A stretch of 52,782 nucleotides of DNA, taken from positions 1 through 52,782 of IMG/VR virus record IMGVR_UViG_3300017776_000018; one strand, written 5' to 3'. The notes under the pieces are model-generated. The model was not told the DNA's origin and did no database searches. It saw only the letters and a program-made list of their open reading frames with translations. The first letter of the stretch is position 1, and each line of letters begins with the position of its first letter. The stretch comes from a virus. This document shows positions 16,265 through 24,849 of this stretch, piece after piece. Position numbers and translations under genes: made by a program.

Positions 16265-16891
16265 ATGTCATTTGCACACGATTTGTTATTGCGAGCGTAT
16301 CAAGGTGTGGACCATGACGCTCGAATCACAAGCCATATCGCACAAGGGCGGGAGTCGTCTGGGATTCCTGAAACAACACGCCATGACGAATTACAAAATC
16401 GCCCTCGCGATCCGCAATCCCCTGAAGCACAACACAGCCGACATGTGCGGCGCAAATGGGGGGGTCGCAAGTCGGGTGAAAAGCCGAATGCCCCAATGGT
16501 AAGCGGCGACGAAGAATACGCAAAACAAAAAGAGATGAGAAAAATGACAGATGAAAACCAAATCATTGCGAAAATGGACCCAATGGCTCGACGTGCGTTG
16601 GCCGCAATTGAAGGCGTTCAAAAAGCCATCAAAGCAAACGACACCGACGGTATCAGCGCAGGAATCATGGCTGCTGAGAACGCTTTGGCTATGCTCAAGT
16701 CCGACCTTGACCTACACGACCAAATCACAAAAGCCATGTCCAAGACTCAAACCGCAGAACGTTTCATGGGCGTTATCCCTCAATATGACAACAACGCATC
16801 CGACTACAACGGGACTGAAAACGCAGTTGCTATGGGTGTGAGCCGTCATGGTCGTGCGACTGGCTTCTTTACGCCTCATAGGATTGTGTGA
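16265..16891 (+). CDS. Small helical protein downstream of portal
   Basis: 208 residues from ATG 16265, preferred over ATG 16247 because GAAAGGTGAG (16250-16259) is correctly spaced. The N-terminal part is basic and disordered (HVRRKWGGRKSGEK). The central part (about 90-160) is helical, with a hydrophobic heptad pattern around ALAAIEGVQKAI and IMAAENALAMLKSDL. No recognised family. It may be a head-completion or minor head protein, inferred from location. Confidence 0.58.
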   Translation: MSFAHDLLLRAYQGVDHDARITSHIAQGRESSGIPETTRHDELQNRPRDPQSPEAQHSRHVRRKWGGRKSGEKPNAPMVSGDEEYAKQKEMRKMTDENQIIAKMDPMARRALAAIEGVQKAIKANDTDGISAGIMAAENALAMLKSDLDLHDQITKAMSKTQTAERFMGVIPQYDNNASDYNGTENAVAMGVSRHGRATGFFTPHRIV

Positions 16892-16896
16892 TAACG

Positions 16897-17337
16897 ATGT
16901 GGAAAATGGATGGTTGGAAAAACCCCCGTGAAAGGGCGCATATCTATGATATGTTCGTTAAGCAAGACCCTATTACGTCTGTTTCAACCGCCCCTGCTGC
17001 ACAACTCATCAACGCAATTGATGAAGGAATCCAAACGCTGGCATCTCAATGCAATGAGATGAACCAACTCATGTCGCAAGCACGTGCAACCAATGTTGCA
17101 TCCGAGCCAACAATCTCTCTCCAAAAGAACATGGAGGCACTTCGCCAGAAAATCCTTTCATTGTCCCAAGACATTTCAATGATTCGAGAAGCACACGCTT
17201 CAATTGCACAAATGCAACCTCTTGCACCAGTCCAGCCTAACGACCCAATGATGGCTTCGCAAGAGCAACAACCACCAATGAACCCAATGGGTGGCGGCAT
17301 GGGCGGTATGGGCGGCATGGGAGGCATGGGCGTATGA
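16897..17337 (+). CDS. Coiled-coil protein with GGM-rich C-terminal tail
   Basis: 146 residues from ATG 16897 (a GTG at 16888 overlaps the previous stop). Residues about 30-110 are helical and coiled-coil-prone. The C-terminus ends in a GGM-type repeat resembling the C-terminal tails of chaperonins, but nothing else is chaperonin-like. Overlaps the next gene by ATGA. Function unknown. Confidence 0.58.
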   Translation: MWKMDGWKNPRERAHIYDMFVKQDPITSVSTAPAAQLINAIDEGIQTLASQCNEMNQLMSQARATNVASEPTISLQKNMEALRQKILSLSQDISMIREAHASIAQMQPLAPVQPNDPMMASQEQQPPMNPMGGGMGGMGGMGGMGV

Positions 17338-17648
17338 GCGATGAACAAGAACACATTGACATTCTCAAAGAATTGGTTTCCGAAGTCCGTGTGCTAAACC
17401 AACGTGTTCAAGCACTTGAGGCCGAGAACAATACGCTGGCAAAAGCCATGAACGACCCTGAGATGCTTATGCGTAAGCAGGGTTGGAAGAAGTTCACAAC
17501 CCCTCATGCTGAGGAAACCTTTGACCCGTTGAACCGTCAAGTTCCAATTGATAACACGCCCTTTTCAGGAAGTGGCGACCTATTCCTCAAGTCAAGAGAT
17601 CAAGTTCTTGAAGAATGGAAAGATGCTGAAAAGGCGGTGAGGGCATGA
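17334..17648 (+). CDS. Small N-terminal coiled-coil protein
   Basis: 104 residues. Residues 5-45 form a clear coiled coil (ILKELVSEVRVLNQRVQALE...). A polar segment and a short C-terminal helix follow. ATGA overlaps on both sides tie it to its neighbours. It could be an oligomerising accessory to portal or scaffold; no family recognised. Confidence 0.6.
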   Translation: MSDEQEHIDILKELVSEVRVLNQRVQALEAENNTLAKAMNDPEMLMRKQGWKKFTTPHAEETFDPLNRQVPIDNTPFSGSGDLFLKSRDQVLEEWKDAEKAVRA

Positions 17649-18796
17649 GCGCACAATGGTTTAACCCACTTGAAGAAACCGCAGAAGGTCGTTTGTTGAA
17701 AGACGTTCAAGACCTCTTGAAAGAAGTCAAGAACAAGGATAAAGCCGATCTTGACAAAGACGGCAAATTGTCTGGCTACGAAAAGAAACGTGCAAAGGCG
17801 ATTGAGTCCTCAATGGCTAAGGACGGCTACAAATCAGATCGTGGTCAAAAGCCAGCACCCAAGTTGCCGAGTTCAAAGGGCAGCAAGACGGTGATAAAGT
17901 TTGACATGTCCGACAATTGCCCCAATTGTGGTGCAAACCCGCATGAAGAATGTGGGAAAATGGGCATGAACCATGAAATGCGAGCAATTGATTGCATGAA
18001 GAATCCTATCGCCTTTGACTCTCGATTTGATGATGCAAGGCAGCATTCCATCCTTGAACACGTTGATGAAGGACATGGTTCAATGCTCATCGCACGTTCC
18101 GATTCAAAGAACACCGAATGCTCAATGTGCATGAGCGAGATTGGAAAGAACCAAGACTGTTCAATGTGCATGAGCGAAGTCTCAAAAGCCGACATGGATG
18201 AGAAGAACAAATACTGTCAAAAGCACTTTGGATGCAATTATTCCCAATGCACATCTAAACAAAAGGCACAATGCGACAGGGAATGTGGCAAGGAACTCAA
18301 AAAATACAGTCAAGAGTCAAGCGTTGAGAACCTATTCCCTCGCTTCCAAAACGTGGATGGCGGAATGCCAGTCAATGCACATGGATTCACAACCAGGGGA
18401 ACATACCCCGCAACCAATGACGGCCCTAAGAAATCCATTGTGAGCGAAACGGCAAAAATGCCAGCATTCGCTAAGACGGAATACACCCCAAAGGGAAGCA
18501 GCCTACACATGCACTACAACGATGCTGGCGGCACACGTGCTAATCCACCAAACATTGACACCATCGAGCAACGCCTTGCATCCTTGACCAAACATGCTGG
18601 TCGCAACAATTTGGGAATGATCGGTGAAATTGAAGGGTTGTTGAAGCAGGTTAAAGACCATCTCGCCAAAGCCGAAGGTTGTAGGCGTTGCCAAGATGAA
18701 TCCGACGATTTTTTCGATACGGTGGACTTTGGGCGAATCTGTTCCGACTGTTATGAGGAATTGGATGATGAGGGACGCATCAAAACGTATCGTTGA
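17645..18796 (+). CDS. Cys-rich multi-zinc protein with an EF-hand-like loop
   Basis: 383 residues. Residues 35-46 (DLDKDGKLSGYE) match a canonical EF-hand loop at positions 1, 3, 5, 6, 8 and 12. Cysteine clusters follow: C92/C95/C103/C117, then a 13-residue tandem repeat (CSMCMSEIGKNQD and CSMCMSEVSKADM, from near-identical DNA at 18119-18138 and 18158-18177), then C191, C197, C202, C210, C214. A C-terminal ribbon CRRC...CSDC lies in the last about 35 residues. Several Zn ions are probable. It may be a metal-stabilised minor head protein or bind nucleic acid; the role is unknown. ATGA overlap with the previous gene. Confidence 0.62.
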   Translation: MSAQWFNPLEETAEGRLLKDVQDLLKEVKNKDKADLDKDGKLSGYEKKRAKAIESSMAKDGYKSDRGQKPAPKLPSSKGSKTVIKFDMSDNCPNCGANPHEECGKMGMNHEMRAIDCMKNPIAFDSRFDDARQHSILEHVDEGHGSMLIARSDSKNTECSMCMSEIGKNQDCSMCMSEVSKADMDEKNKYCQKHFGCNYSQCTSKQKAQCDRECGKELKKYSQESSVENLFPRFQNVDGGMPVNAHGFTTRGTYPATNDGPKKSIVSETAKMPAFAKTEYTPKGSSLHMHYNDAGGTRANPPNIDTIEQRLASLTKHAGRNNLGMIGEIEGLLKQVKDHLAKAEGCRRCQDESDDFFDTVDFGRICSDCYEELDDEGRIKTYR

Positions 18797-18810
18797 AGGT
18801 GGTCTTTTGC

Positions 18811-21800
18811 ATGACAACAGAATTGGATAGGATTCGCACCGACGCAATCATTTCAATTCACAAAGCATCCGATTTTGATTTCAAAGAATACGTCAAGCAC
18901 CTCCCTGCTGAAAACATCAGCAAAGAGGACATGGCGACTATGCTTGGGGGTATGCAACCCCAAATGCCTGAATACCGAATGACGGATTTATCAGCACCAA
19001 TGGCTGTTTCACAAATGAAAATACCTTCACACAATGACTTCTTGGCTGGACATACAAAGGTTTCAAACAACCCGTTAGCGGATTGGCCTTCGGCATCACC
19101 TGAAAACCAATTTGGAAAACACCACCCATTCGGCATGGAATCAAACAGTTGCCCTTTGTTGCATGGTTCGGCATGGGGAAAACCCGCCTATGCTGAACAA
19201 CTGGCAAATCTCATGCCTGAATTGAAAAACATCGCTGAACGTGAAAGGAGGCTTGCATTTGAACCTTCTCGATATGGTGAGCCAAAGGAGAGCCTACATG
19301 ACTTGATGATTCGTGATCGCAACCGATACCGCAACCATTCGGATGAAGAATATACAAACGGCAAAATTACCGAATGGGAAAAACGATTGGGATTGTTGCC
19401 GTATTTGTTTGGCCTTGAATATCAAACAGAAGATCAACGTGAGCAATTTCTTGGCATTTTGAGAAACATGGCTACAAAGAAGAACATGAACTCACCAGAT
19501 TCAAGATTCCTCCAAAACAAAATGCAGGAAAAAGCGGGTATTTCATGGGGTCGTGCAATGCGTTCCTTCCGAGCCAGATTCATTCCTCTCCTTCAATGGT
19601 GGCAACGTGCAAGTGATCGGCATGGCCCTATTTCCCCTGCTCAAATGCAAAGCGATTTGTTCAAATCGGAAAGTGCCGACTTACACTTTGTCAGCCCTTA
19701 TGTGGTGATACCTCCCTCTCAAATTGAAGAATCATTCACGCACCATTGGTGGGACATTTACCAGCCTTGGGGTGGTGTTGGCCGTGATTACAAATCATTG
19801 CATGATATTTTGAAGCAATCATACCCAAAGGTGTTTGATAGCGACTGGATGGACGAAACCTTGGTGGGTATTTCAGCATCCATGCTTGATTCCTACAACA
19901 CCGATGGAGGAAGCCACTTTCCACACCTCATTAACAATGATGAGGCGCAGGGGCATCCATCTCATGCCGCTTTGAAATCTAATTTCAAGGATGCTAATTT
20001 CTTTGAGAATCGAAGGGCAAATTGGAGTCATGCTTCAAATCTCCACTTCCTACACCCAAGCGAGGTTCAAGGTCAAGGTGGACGCATGATAGTTCCATCC
20101 GATCAAATGATGATGAGTCGGCTTGGACGTTCATTAGCGGGTCAAGCCGATATGGGTTCTCCGAGAATTGGAATGTTCCGTGAAGAACACCCCTCATCAA
20201 GTTCAGGTTATTGGGATAGCCACAACGCTTTGTTTGCCGCAAACGACATGCACATGGGCAAAGTTATGAACAACATGGCGCAACAAGTTATGAAGCAATT
20301 TGGTTCTGGCATCATCAACCCTGCTGATCCAACCAACATGGAACAGGCAACGTTGGCACGTGGAAACCTTCAACAATTGGCTGCTGCCGCCGACTTCGCC
20401 ATGAAGAAAGTGAACATGGGGGAGGAATACCGAGCCTTAGCACCGATTGTTGAGAACGGCAATGTGGGAATGAAAATCAAGAACATTGGCCCCGTTCATC
20501 CTACTTCATTTGCTACAACTCCCCCCACCTACAACACAGGCAACACCCACCTTTGGGGCCATGAAATGCCAGCGAGTCTCACATGGAAACATGACCCTCA
20601 AAGCGGGGGAATCTCCTTTGGAATGGCCGAGGAACCGTTCAACATTATGCAACGAACAGTCCATGAAAACAAAATCAAGGCGGTTTTGCCCTCTTTACTT
20701 GAAAGCAACATCATGCCTAAGCAAAAGGACATTCATGCACTATCGGCATTGGATAGCCGAGGACTTTCACCTATCGCCACAGGAAGTCTGTTGAAGGCTG
20801 ATGATTATAAGCCAACAGGTGTGTTCACAACCAAAATCATTCCCGCCTACACCATCCACAAGTTGGACGATATGGAAAAGTTGCGTGGATTTTCAGGTGA
20901 TTGGGTCGTTCAAAAAATGCCGAAGGGTGAACGGGTCTTTGTTGAAAAGAAGGGCAACCACTTGAAAGGTGGCAAGTTGCCTGGTGGCGTAAAGAAGGAA
21001 TTGCGTGATATGACTGGCGATTTCACCTTTGATGCGTATTTGGATGGCGACACTTTACACGTTGTTGATTTGCTGGTTCACAAAGGAACAGACCTACACC
21101 TTGAACCGCTTGACGACAGAATCAATGCCCTTCGAACACTTTACGACTCAACAGAACACGTTCACTTCCCCATGCCAACCAATTGTGTTTCCACCGACCA
21201 TGAGGGGTTGGATAAAGCCATCAGCAATTTTGATGAGGACGAATTGTTGATTCGTGATTCATGTTCAACTTTCATGAAGGAAAAGGAAGTTCACCCAAAG
21301 TGGATTCGCTATGCTAAAGAATCAATCGCTAAGGCGTTTTATCCTCCAATGCCAGAAGTGGTTGTTTATCCAAACAAAATCAAGTTGTGTTATCCTTCCA
21401 TTCTTGACCCTGTGATTGTAAAAGGGTCTTTTGATGGAATGGGCTTTGACATTGAAGGGCTTGAAGGCAATGATTCCATCATGTCAAAGGCAATCCGTGA
21501 TATGCCCCTTTGGAGTCCAGTCGCAATCAGTCTGTTGAAAGAAGGTGCGGCAGCATCGGGTGGTGGCTCAAGTGGTGGTGCATTTACCTCAAGTGATACA
21601 GGAGGTTTCAATCCAATTCATTCAAAACCGAAGCGAAAGCGACCACGTGAGTTGAAAATCGCAAAAGAAACCATCCTACGTGCGCCATCAATTATTGGCG
21701 AGGATGAGGAAGGCGATAATGTGGCTCACACCATGAAACACGCTCGACGTGCTATCACCGAAGATGATACGGCAAAAACAACTGAGCAATTGTTGGAAAA

Positions 21801-22236
21801 GGTGAAAGGACTCAACAAAAAAATGCTTGAGATGTTCTCAGGTGAATATGGCCTTGAGCGAACCGAAGAAGGCAAGTGGACTGTCAATGAAGCAATTGAC
21901 GACGACATCATAGAGAATATGTTTCCACGTATGAATCGCATTTCACCTGATGGTGGGGCGTGGGCTGGAATGCAAGCCGACATCACCGCACCAAGAGGAC
22001 CAACTGAACTGATTGAGGATAGCGGAACTACGTTTTACGATCCCAAAGAAGGTGAAGAGGTTGAAGAAATCCCAATGAAGCATTTGCGAGTCAAAGATGA
22101 GGCAAATGGAGAAGAAGCCACAATTGACATTGAGAATGGTCAAGCCACCCTTCGTATGCCGTTGAAAACGCAACAGGAAATGGCTGATGAGCAAGAAGTT
22201 CAACCAGATGATAGGTCCGAAGCCGAAGAGATATGA
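18811..22236 (+). CDS. 1141-residue protein with divergent DNA-ligase-like nucleotidyltransferase domain
   Basis: Start ATG 18811, chosen because GAAGGTGGTC (18796-18805) precedes it. Residues 1 to about 650 are unrecognised but look folded. Residues about 685-845 read as an ATP-ligase/capping-type adenylation domain: a motif I-like KMPKGER (K702 as candidate nucleophile, G706, R708), a motif III/IIIa-like FDAYLDGDTLHVVDLL (740-755), followed by the ligase-typical PLDDRINAL, a motif IV-like DELLIRD (810-816) and a motif V-like WIRYAK (831-836). The Asp of KxDG is absent and motif IV Lys is Arg, so activity is uncertain. A Ser/Gly linker (about 913-925) and an acidic C-terminus follow. LLK-containing motifs occur at 660-664 and 908-910. 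It sits between head genes and the protease. Confidence 0.6.
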   Translation: MTTELDRIRTDAIISIHKASDFDFKEYVKHLPAENISKEDMATMLGGMQPQMPEYRMTDLSAPMAVSQMKIPSHNDFLAGHTKVSNNPLADWPSASPENQFGKHHPFGMESNSCPLLHGSAWGKPAYAEQLANLMPELKNIAERERRLAFEPSRYGEPKESLHDLMIRDRNRYRNHSDEEYTNGKITEWEKRLGLLPYLFGLEYQTEDQREQFLGILRNMATKKNMNSPDSRFLQNKMQEKAGISWGRAMRSFRARFIPLLQWWQRASDRHGPISPAQMQSDLFKSESADLHFVSPYVVIPPSQIEESFTHHWWDIYQPWGGVGRDYKSLHDILKQSYPKVFDSDWMDETLVGISASMLDSYNTDGGSHFPHLINNDEAQGHPSHAALKSNFKDANFFENRRANWSHASNLHFLHPSEVQGQGGRMIVPSDQMMMSRLGRSLAGQADMGSPRIGMFREEHPSSSSGYWDSHNALFAANDMHMGKVMNNMAQQVMKQFGSGIINPADPTNMEQATLARGNLQQLAAAADFAMKKVNMGEEYRALAPIVENGNVGMKIKNIGPVHPTSFATTPPTYNTGNTHLWGHEMPASLTWKHDPQSGGISFGMAEEPFNIMQRTVHENKIKAVLPSLLESNIMPKQKDIHALSALDSRGLSPIATGSLLKADDYKPTGVFTTKIIPAYTIHKLDDMEKLRGFSGDWVVQKMPKGERVFVEKKGNHLKGGKLPGGVKKELRDMTGDFTFDAYLDGDTLHVVDLLVHKGTDLHLEPLDDRINALRTLYDSTEHVHFPMPTNCVSTDHEGLDKAISNFDEDELLIRDSCSTFMKEKEVHPKWIRYAKESIAKAFYPPMPEVVVYPNKIKLCYPSILDPVIVKGSFDGMGFDIEGLEGNDSIMSKAIRDMPLWSPVAISLLKEGAAASGGGSSGGAFTSSDTGGFNPIHSKPKRKRPRELKIAKETILRAPSIIGEDEEGDNVAHTMKHARRAITEDDTAKTTEQLLEKVKGLNKKMLEMFSGEYGLERTEEGKWTVNEAIDDDIIENMFPRMNRISPDGGAWAGMQADITAPRGPTELIEDSGTTFYDPKEGEEVEEIPMKHLRVKDEANGEEATIDIENGQATLRMPLKTQQEMADEQEVQPDDRSEAEEI

Positions 22237-22246
22237 ACCATATCCC

Positions 22247-22254
22247 TTCATATA
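22247..22254 (+). promoter_or_regulatory. Candidate TATA box ahead of the protease-capsid genes
   Basis: The 42-nt gap before the protease gene holds TTCATATA, identical to the octamer at 219-226, centred about 28.5 nt upstream of ATG 22279. Transcription from it would start within a few bases of the start codon. It would give the protease/capsid cluster its own transcription in addition to read-through from upstream. An AAAGGAC just before the ATG could serve read-through mRNA. Confidence 0.5.
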
Positions 22255-22278
22255 GGACTACATTAAATCGAAAGGACA

Positions 22279-23643
22279 ATGGCGACCACACTCGACCTTC
22301 AAACGGCATCGTGGAATGCCGAAGGTTCGGACTTCTTGTTGAAGTCTGTTGGAAGTGCTGGTGAACTTTACGTCGCTGGCTACGCATCTGTTGATATGGT
22401 GGACAAGCAAGGAGATAGAATCCCTACCGCCGCACTAAAGAAGGCATTCGGCCAATTCATGGATAACAAAGCGTTTCGAAATGTTCAGTTGGCTCATTCT
22501 GGTATTCAAGTTGGTGAGGTCGTTGCAGACCACACCGATTCCCAAGGTCGTGTTTGGAAGTCCGAAGTGGACGACCACGGCCTGTTCGTCGTGTGCAAAA
22601 TCCGCAACGACATTCAAAAAGCACGTGAAGTGCAAAAGCAAATCCGCAATGGCGATTTGCGAGCGTTCTCGATTGGCGGTCAAGCCTTGTTTCGTGTTAG
22701 CAAAACGACACCAGAACTTGGAAGCCATCGAGAGATTACCGATCTTGAATTGCATGAAATTACGCTATGCAAGAAAGGTATCAACCCCGAATCAACCTAC
22801 ACAATACTGAAAATGGAAGATGATAACATGAGCAACACAGAAGTTTTGAACGAAATTAAGGCTGGACTGAGCGAAGTTCTCAAAGAACTGAGCGAAAAAG
22901 AAGAAACCAAAGAGGACAAATCCTACAAAGAGGACAAATCCTACAAAGGCGACATGATGCGAGAAGAGGAAGAGGGACACACCCAAAAGTCCGAAGAAGC
23001 AGCCCTTGACTACATCACCACACTTGAGAAGTTTGCTCACGAATCTGGTGTGGACTTGAACGGCCTTCGTGATCACTTCGGTTTGGAGAAGGCTTACCTT
23101 CTCGAACAAGGTCGTGGCGGCTACTCTCACCGTGGACAAGGTGATGAAGTCGGGTCTGGCGAGGATGCTTCCGAGCCAGCATACCCCTCCCTTCCAAGTC
23201 CTGGTGGCAACCAATACGTCATCAAATCCCCAAGTGTTCCAAACATGAACATGAATGCACCTTCTGGCAACCAAAACGTTGTGAAGTCCTTGACTCCTGA
23301 GATGTTGGAGAAGGGCTACCGCACCTACGCTGCTCTCCGTGATGAAGAAGCAGTTAAGGGACTGGTTGAGAAGGAATGGCAAGACCGCTACCACGCTGAA
23401 ACGGCTCACGCTCTTGAAGTTCGCAAGCAAAACGATGTTGGAGTCCAACTGAACTCCCTACGTGAAGAGATTGCTATGCTCAAGTCCGAGAACGCATCCC
23501 TACAAAAGAGCGAAGTTGCACCTTCGACTCCTTCCACCTCCATTCGTGTGCCAACACATGGCGAGTTTGCCCAGATGGGCAATGACCTTGATGGCTGGCG
23601 AGCAGCAGAAGCACTTGCTCAACGTGCGTTGCGAGGCGAATGA
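22279..23643 (+). CDS. Prohead protease (XkdF/S78-like) with scaffold-like C-terminal domain
   Basis: 454 residues. The N-terminal about 180 residues carry the herpes/HK97-type protease triad pattern: H73 in LAHSG, S131 in RAFSIGG, and E160 in LHEITLC, followed by NPES. After that comes an acidic, Lys/Glu-rich region with a direct repeat (EDKSYK twice, near residues 215-225) and coiled coils (about 375-415), which look like a fused scaffold (delta) domain. The protease should cleave the scaffold and perhaps the capsid N-terminus during maturation. The N-terminus has W12...GSDFLLK, similar to the capsid N-terminus. The gene lies immediately upstream of the capsid gene, as in other HK97-type viruses. 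Confidence 0.9.
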   Translation: MATTLDLQTASWNAEGSDFLLKSVGSAGELYVAGYASVDMVDKQGDRIPTAALKKAFGQFMDNKAFRNVQLAHSGIQVGEVVADHTDSQGRVWKSEVDDHGLFVVCKIRNDIQKAREVQKQIRNGDLRAFSIGGQALFRVSKTTPELGSHREITDLELHEITLCKKGINPESTYTILKMEDDNMSNTEVLNEIKAGLSEVLKELSEKEETKEDKSYKEDKSYKGDMMREEEEGHTQKSEEAALDYITTLEKFAHESGVDLNGLRDHFGLEKAYLLEQGRGGYSHRGQGDEVGSGEDASEPAYPSLPSPGGNQYVIKSPSVPNMNMNAPSGNQNVVKSLTPEMLEKGYRTYAALRDEEAVKGLVEKEWQDRYHAETAHALEVRKQNDVGVQLNSLREEIAMLKSENASLQKSEVAPSTPSTSIRVPTHGEFAQMGNDLDGWRAAEALAQRALRGE

Positions 23644-23652
23644 AACAACAAC

Positions 23653-23671
23653 ATGGAGATGATGAAAAATG
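23653..23671 (+). promoter_or_regulatory. 19-nt leader before the major capsid gene, shared with the next gene
   Basis: ATGGAGATGATGAAAAATG ends in the capsid start codon. The identical 19 nt ends in the start codon of the next gene (24831-24849). It contains a strong GGAG ribosome-binding core 10-13 nt before the ATG and an A-rich spacer. Conservation outside coding sequence suggests a high-output translation initiation element, or a recombination-generated copy. Confidence 0.7.
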
Positions 23672-24817
23672 ACGCAAGGCTACATTCGAACAATTGAAGA
23701 TATGGAACGGCTCTATTACGGGGCTGGCGCAGGAACCAACGCATGGGCTTATTCGGGAACGGATTTGCTCAAGGCCGACAGTCCCTTGATGTCCTCCACT
23801 TCTGGAACCTACCAAGCGATCTTTGGCCGCAAGGTCTGGTCGCAACTGAACCAAGAGTTCAACGCATTCTCCATTCTCCCCAAGAAACCTTGGGAGAAGT
23901 CGGGATGGCGTGTCGTGACGGGCAAGCCCGATGATGCCGTCGGACTTCCTGAAAACGGAACGCTACCAGACTCCACCAAGCCAACCTTCGAAGAGGTTTC
24001 CACGAAACCCAAGACGGTTGCTTCCAAGTTTGACCTCAGCGAAACCGCCATGTTCCTTGCCGACAAGGATGATGGTTTGGGCGATGCAAGAGCCGTTATC
24101 AAAATGGAAATGTCCAAGTCTCACGCCGAGAGCATCAACAAAATGCTTCTCAAGGACATTGACACGACGGCAGGAAACACCTTTGAGTCCATTGACCGAG
24201 CCACCTCGTCGTCTTTGACTGAAACCGCCGCTTTTGCCGACGTTTCGGCTCTTGCCGACCACAACATGTATTCCATCACCCGCAACTCAACGGGAACTCG
24301 AAGTTGGTTTGATGCAAACGTGGATGCTGGCGCAACTGGGGCCGAGCGACCTCTCACCCTCAACATTCTTGACGGCATGTTCCGTGAAGTCTGGGAACGT
24401 GGTGGTCAGCCCAAGGTCATTCTCACGGGCTACGACACCATCGAGAAAATCCAACAACTCTTGCAGCCTCAGCAACGATTCACCGAGATGAAGCGTGTTT
24501 CTCCATCCGTGAACGGCGTTCAAGGAATCCCAGGCATGGAGGGCGGCTTCGTTGTCGCCACCTACAACGGCGTTCCAATCATCCCTGCAAAGGACGTTCA
24601 CAACCCATCTGGCGGAATCAGCCGCATTTACATGCTCGACACCGACTACATGTATTTCTGCACCGCCAAGCCCACGCTTTACCATGAGTCGGGCATTGAA
24701 ACGGGCGACCCCTTCGGCATCAACCGTTTGGGACAGGTCGGCCTCTTCCACACGATGGGCGAACTTTGGCAACTCTTCTATGGCGCACACGGCAAAATCC
24801 GTGATTTGAGCGCATGA
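23669..24817 (+). CDS. Major capsid protein, HK97 fold
   Basis: 382 residues following the protease. Features expected of the fold: an N-terminal arm (1 to about 60), an E-loop-like region (about 70-110), the spine-helix region (about 130-165, KMEMSKSHAESINKMLLKDI), a P-domain, and a C-terminal A-domain with VPIIPAKDV and MLDTDYMYF. The N-terminus contains AWAYSGTDLLKAD (25-37), which could be a maturation cleavage or scaffold-binding site. Codon usage is richer in C-ending codons than in most neighbours, consistent with selection for high expression. It builds the icosahedral shell around the portal. Confidence 0.9.
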   Translation: MTQGYIRTIEDMERLYYGAGAGTNAWAYSGTDLLKADSPLMSSTSGTYQAIFGRKVWSQLNQEFNAFSILPKKPWEKSGWRVVTGKPDDAVGLPENGTLPDSTKPTFEEVSTKPKTVASKFDLSETAMFLADKDDGLGDARAVIKMEMSKSHAESINKMLLKDIDTTAGNTFESIDRATSSSLTETAAFADVSALADHNMYSITRNSTGTRSWFDANVDAGATGAERPLTLNILDGMFREVWERGGQPKVILTGYDTIEKIQQLLQPQQRFTEMKRVSPSVNGVQGIPGMEGGFVVATYNGVPIIPAKDVHNPSGGISRIYMLDTDYMYFCTAKPTLYHESGIETGDPFGINRLGQVGLFHTMGELWQLFYGAHGKIRDLSA

Positions 24818-24830
24818 GGACAAAAAAAAA

Positions 24831-24849
24831 ATGGAGATGATGAAAAATG
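24831..24849 (+). promoter_or_regulatory. Second copy of the 19-nt leader
   Basis: Identical to 23653-23671 and ending in ATG 24847. It is preceded by a run of ten A (24822-24831), whose last base is shared with the leader. The + strand has no T-tract here, so the A run is not a terminator for + strand transcription. Confidence 0.7.

Noticed and set aside
17280-17337. Chaperonin gene suggested by the GGM tail
   Set aside because: The protein is only 146 residues and has no chaperonin ATPase or apical motifs.
22792-23448. 218-codon open frame on the minus strand
   Set aside because: Antisense to the protease/scaffold gene; composition is an echo of its Glu/Lys-rich codons.
24822-24831. A10 run as a slippery site or terminator
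   Set aside because: It lies between genes, and a + strand A-run is not a terminator for + strand transcription.
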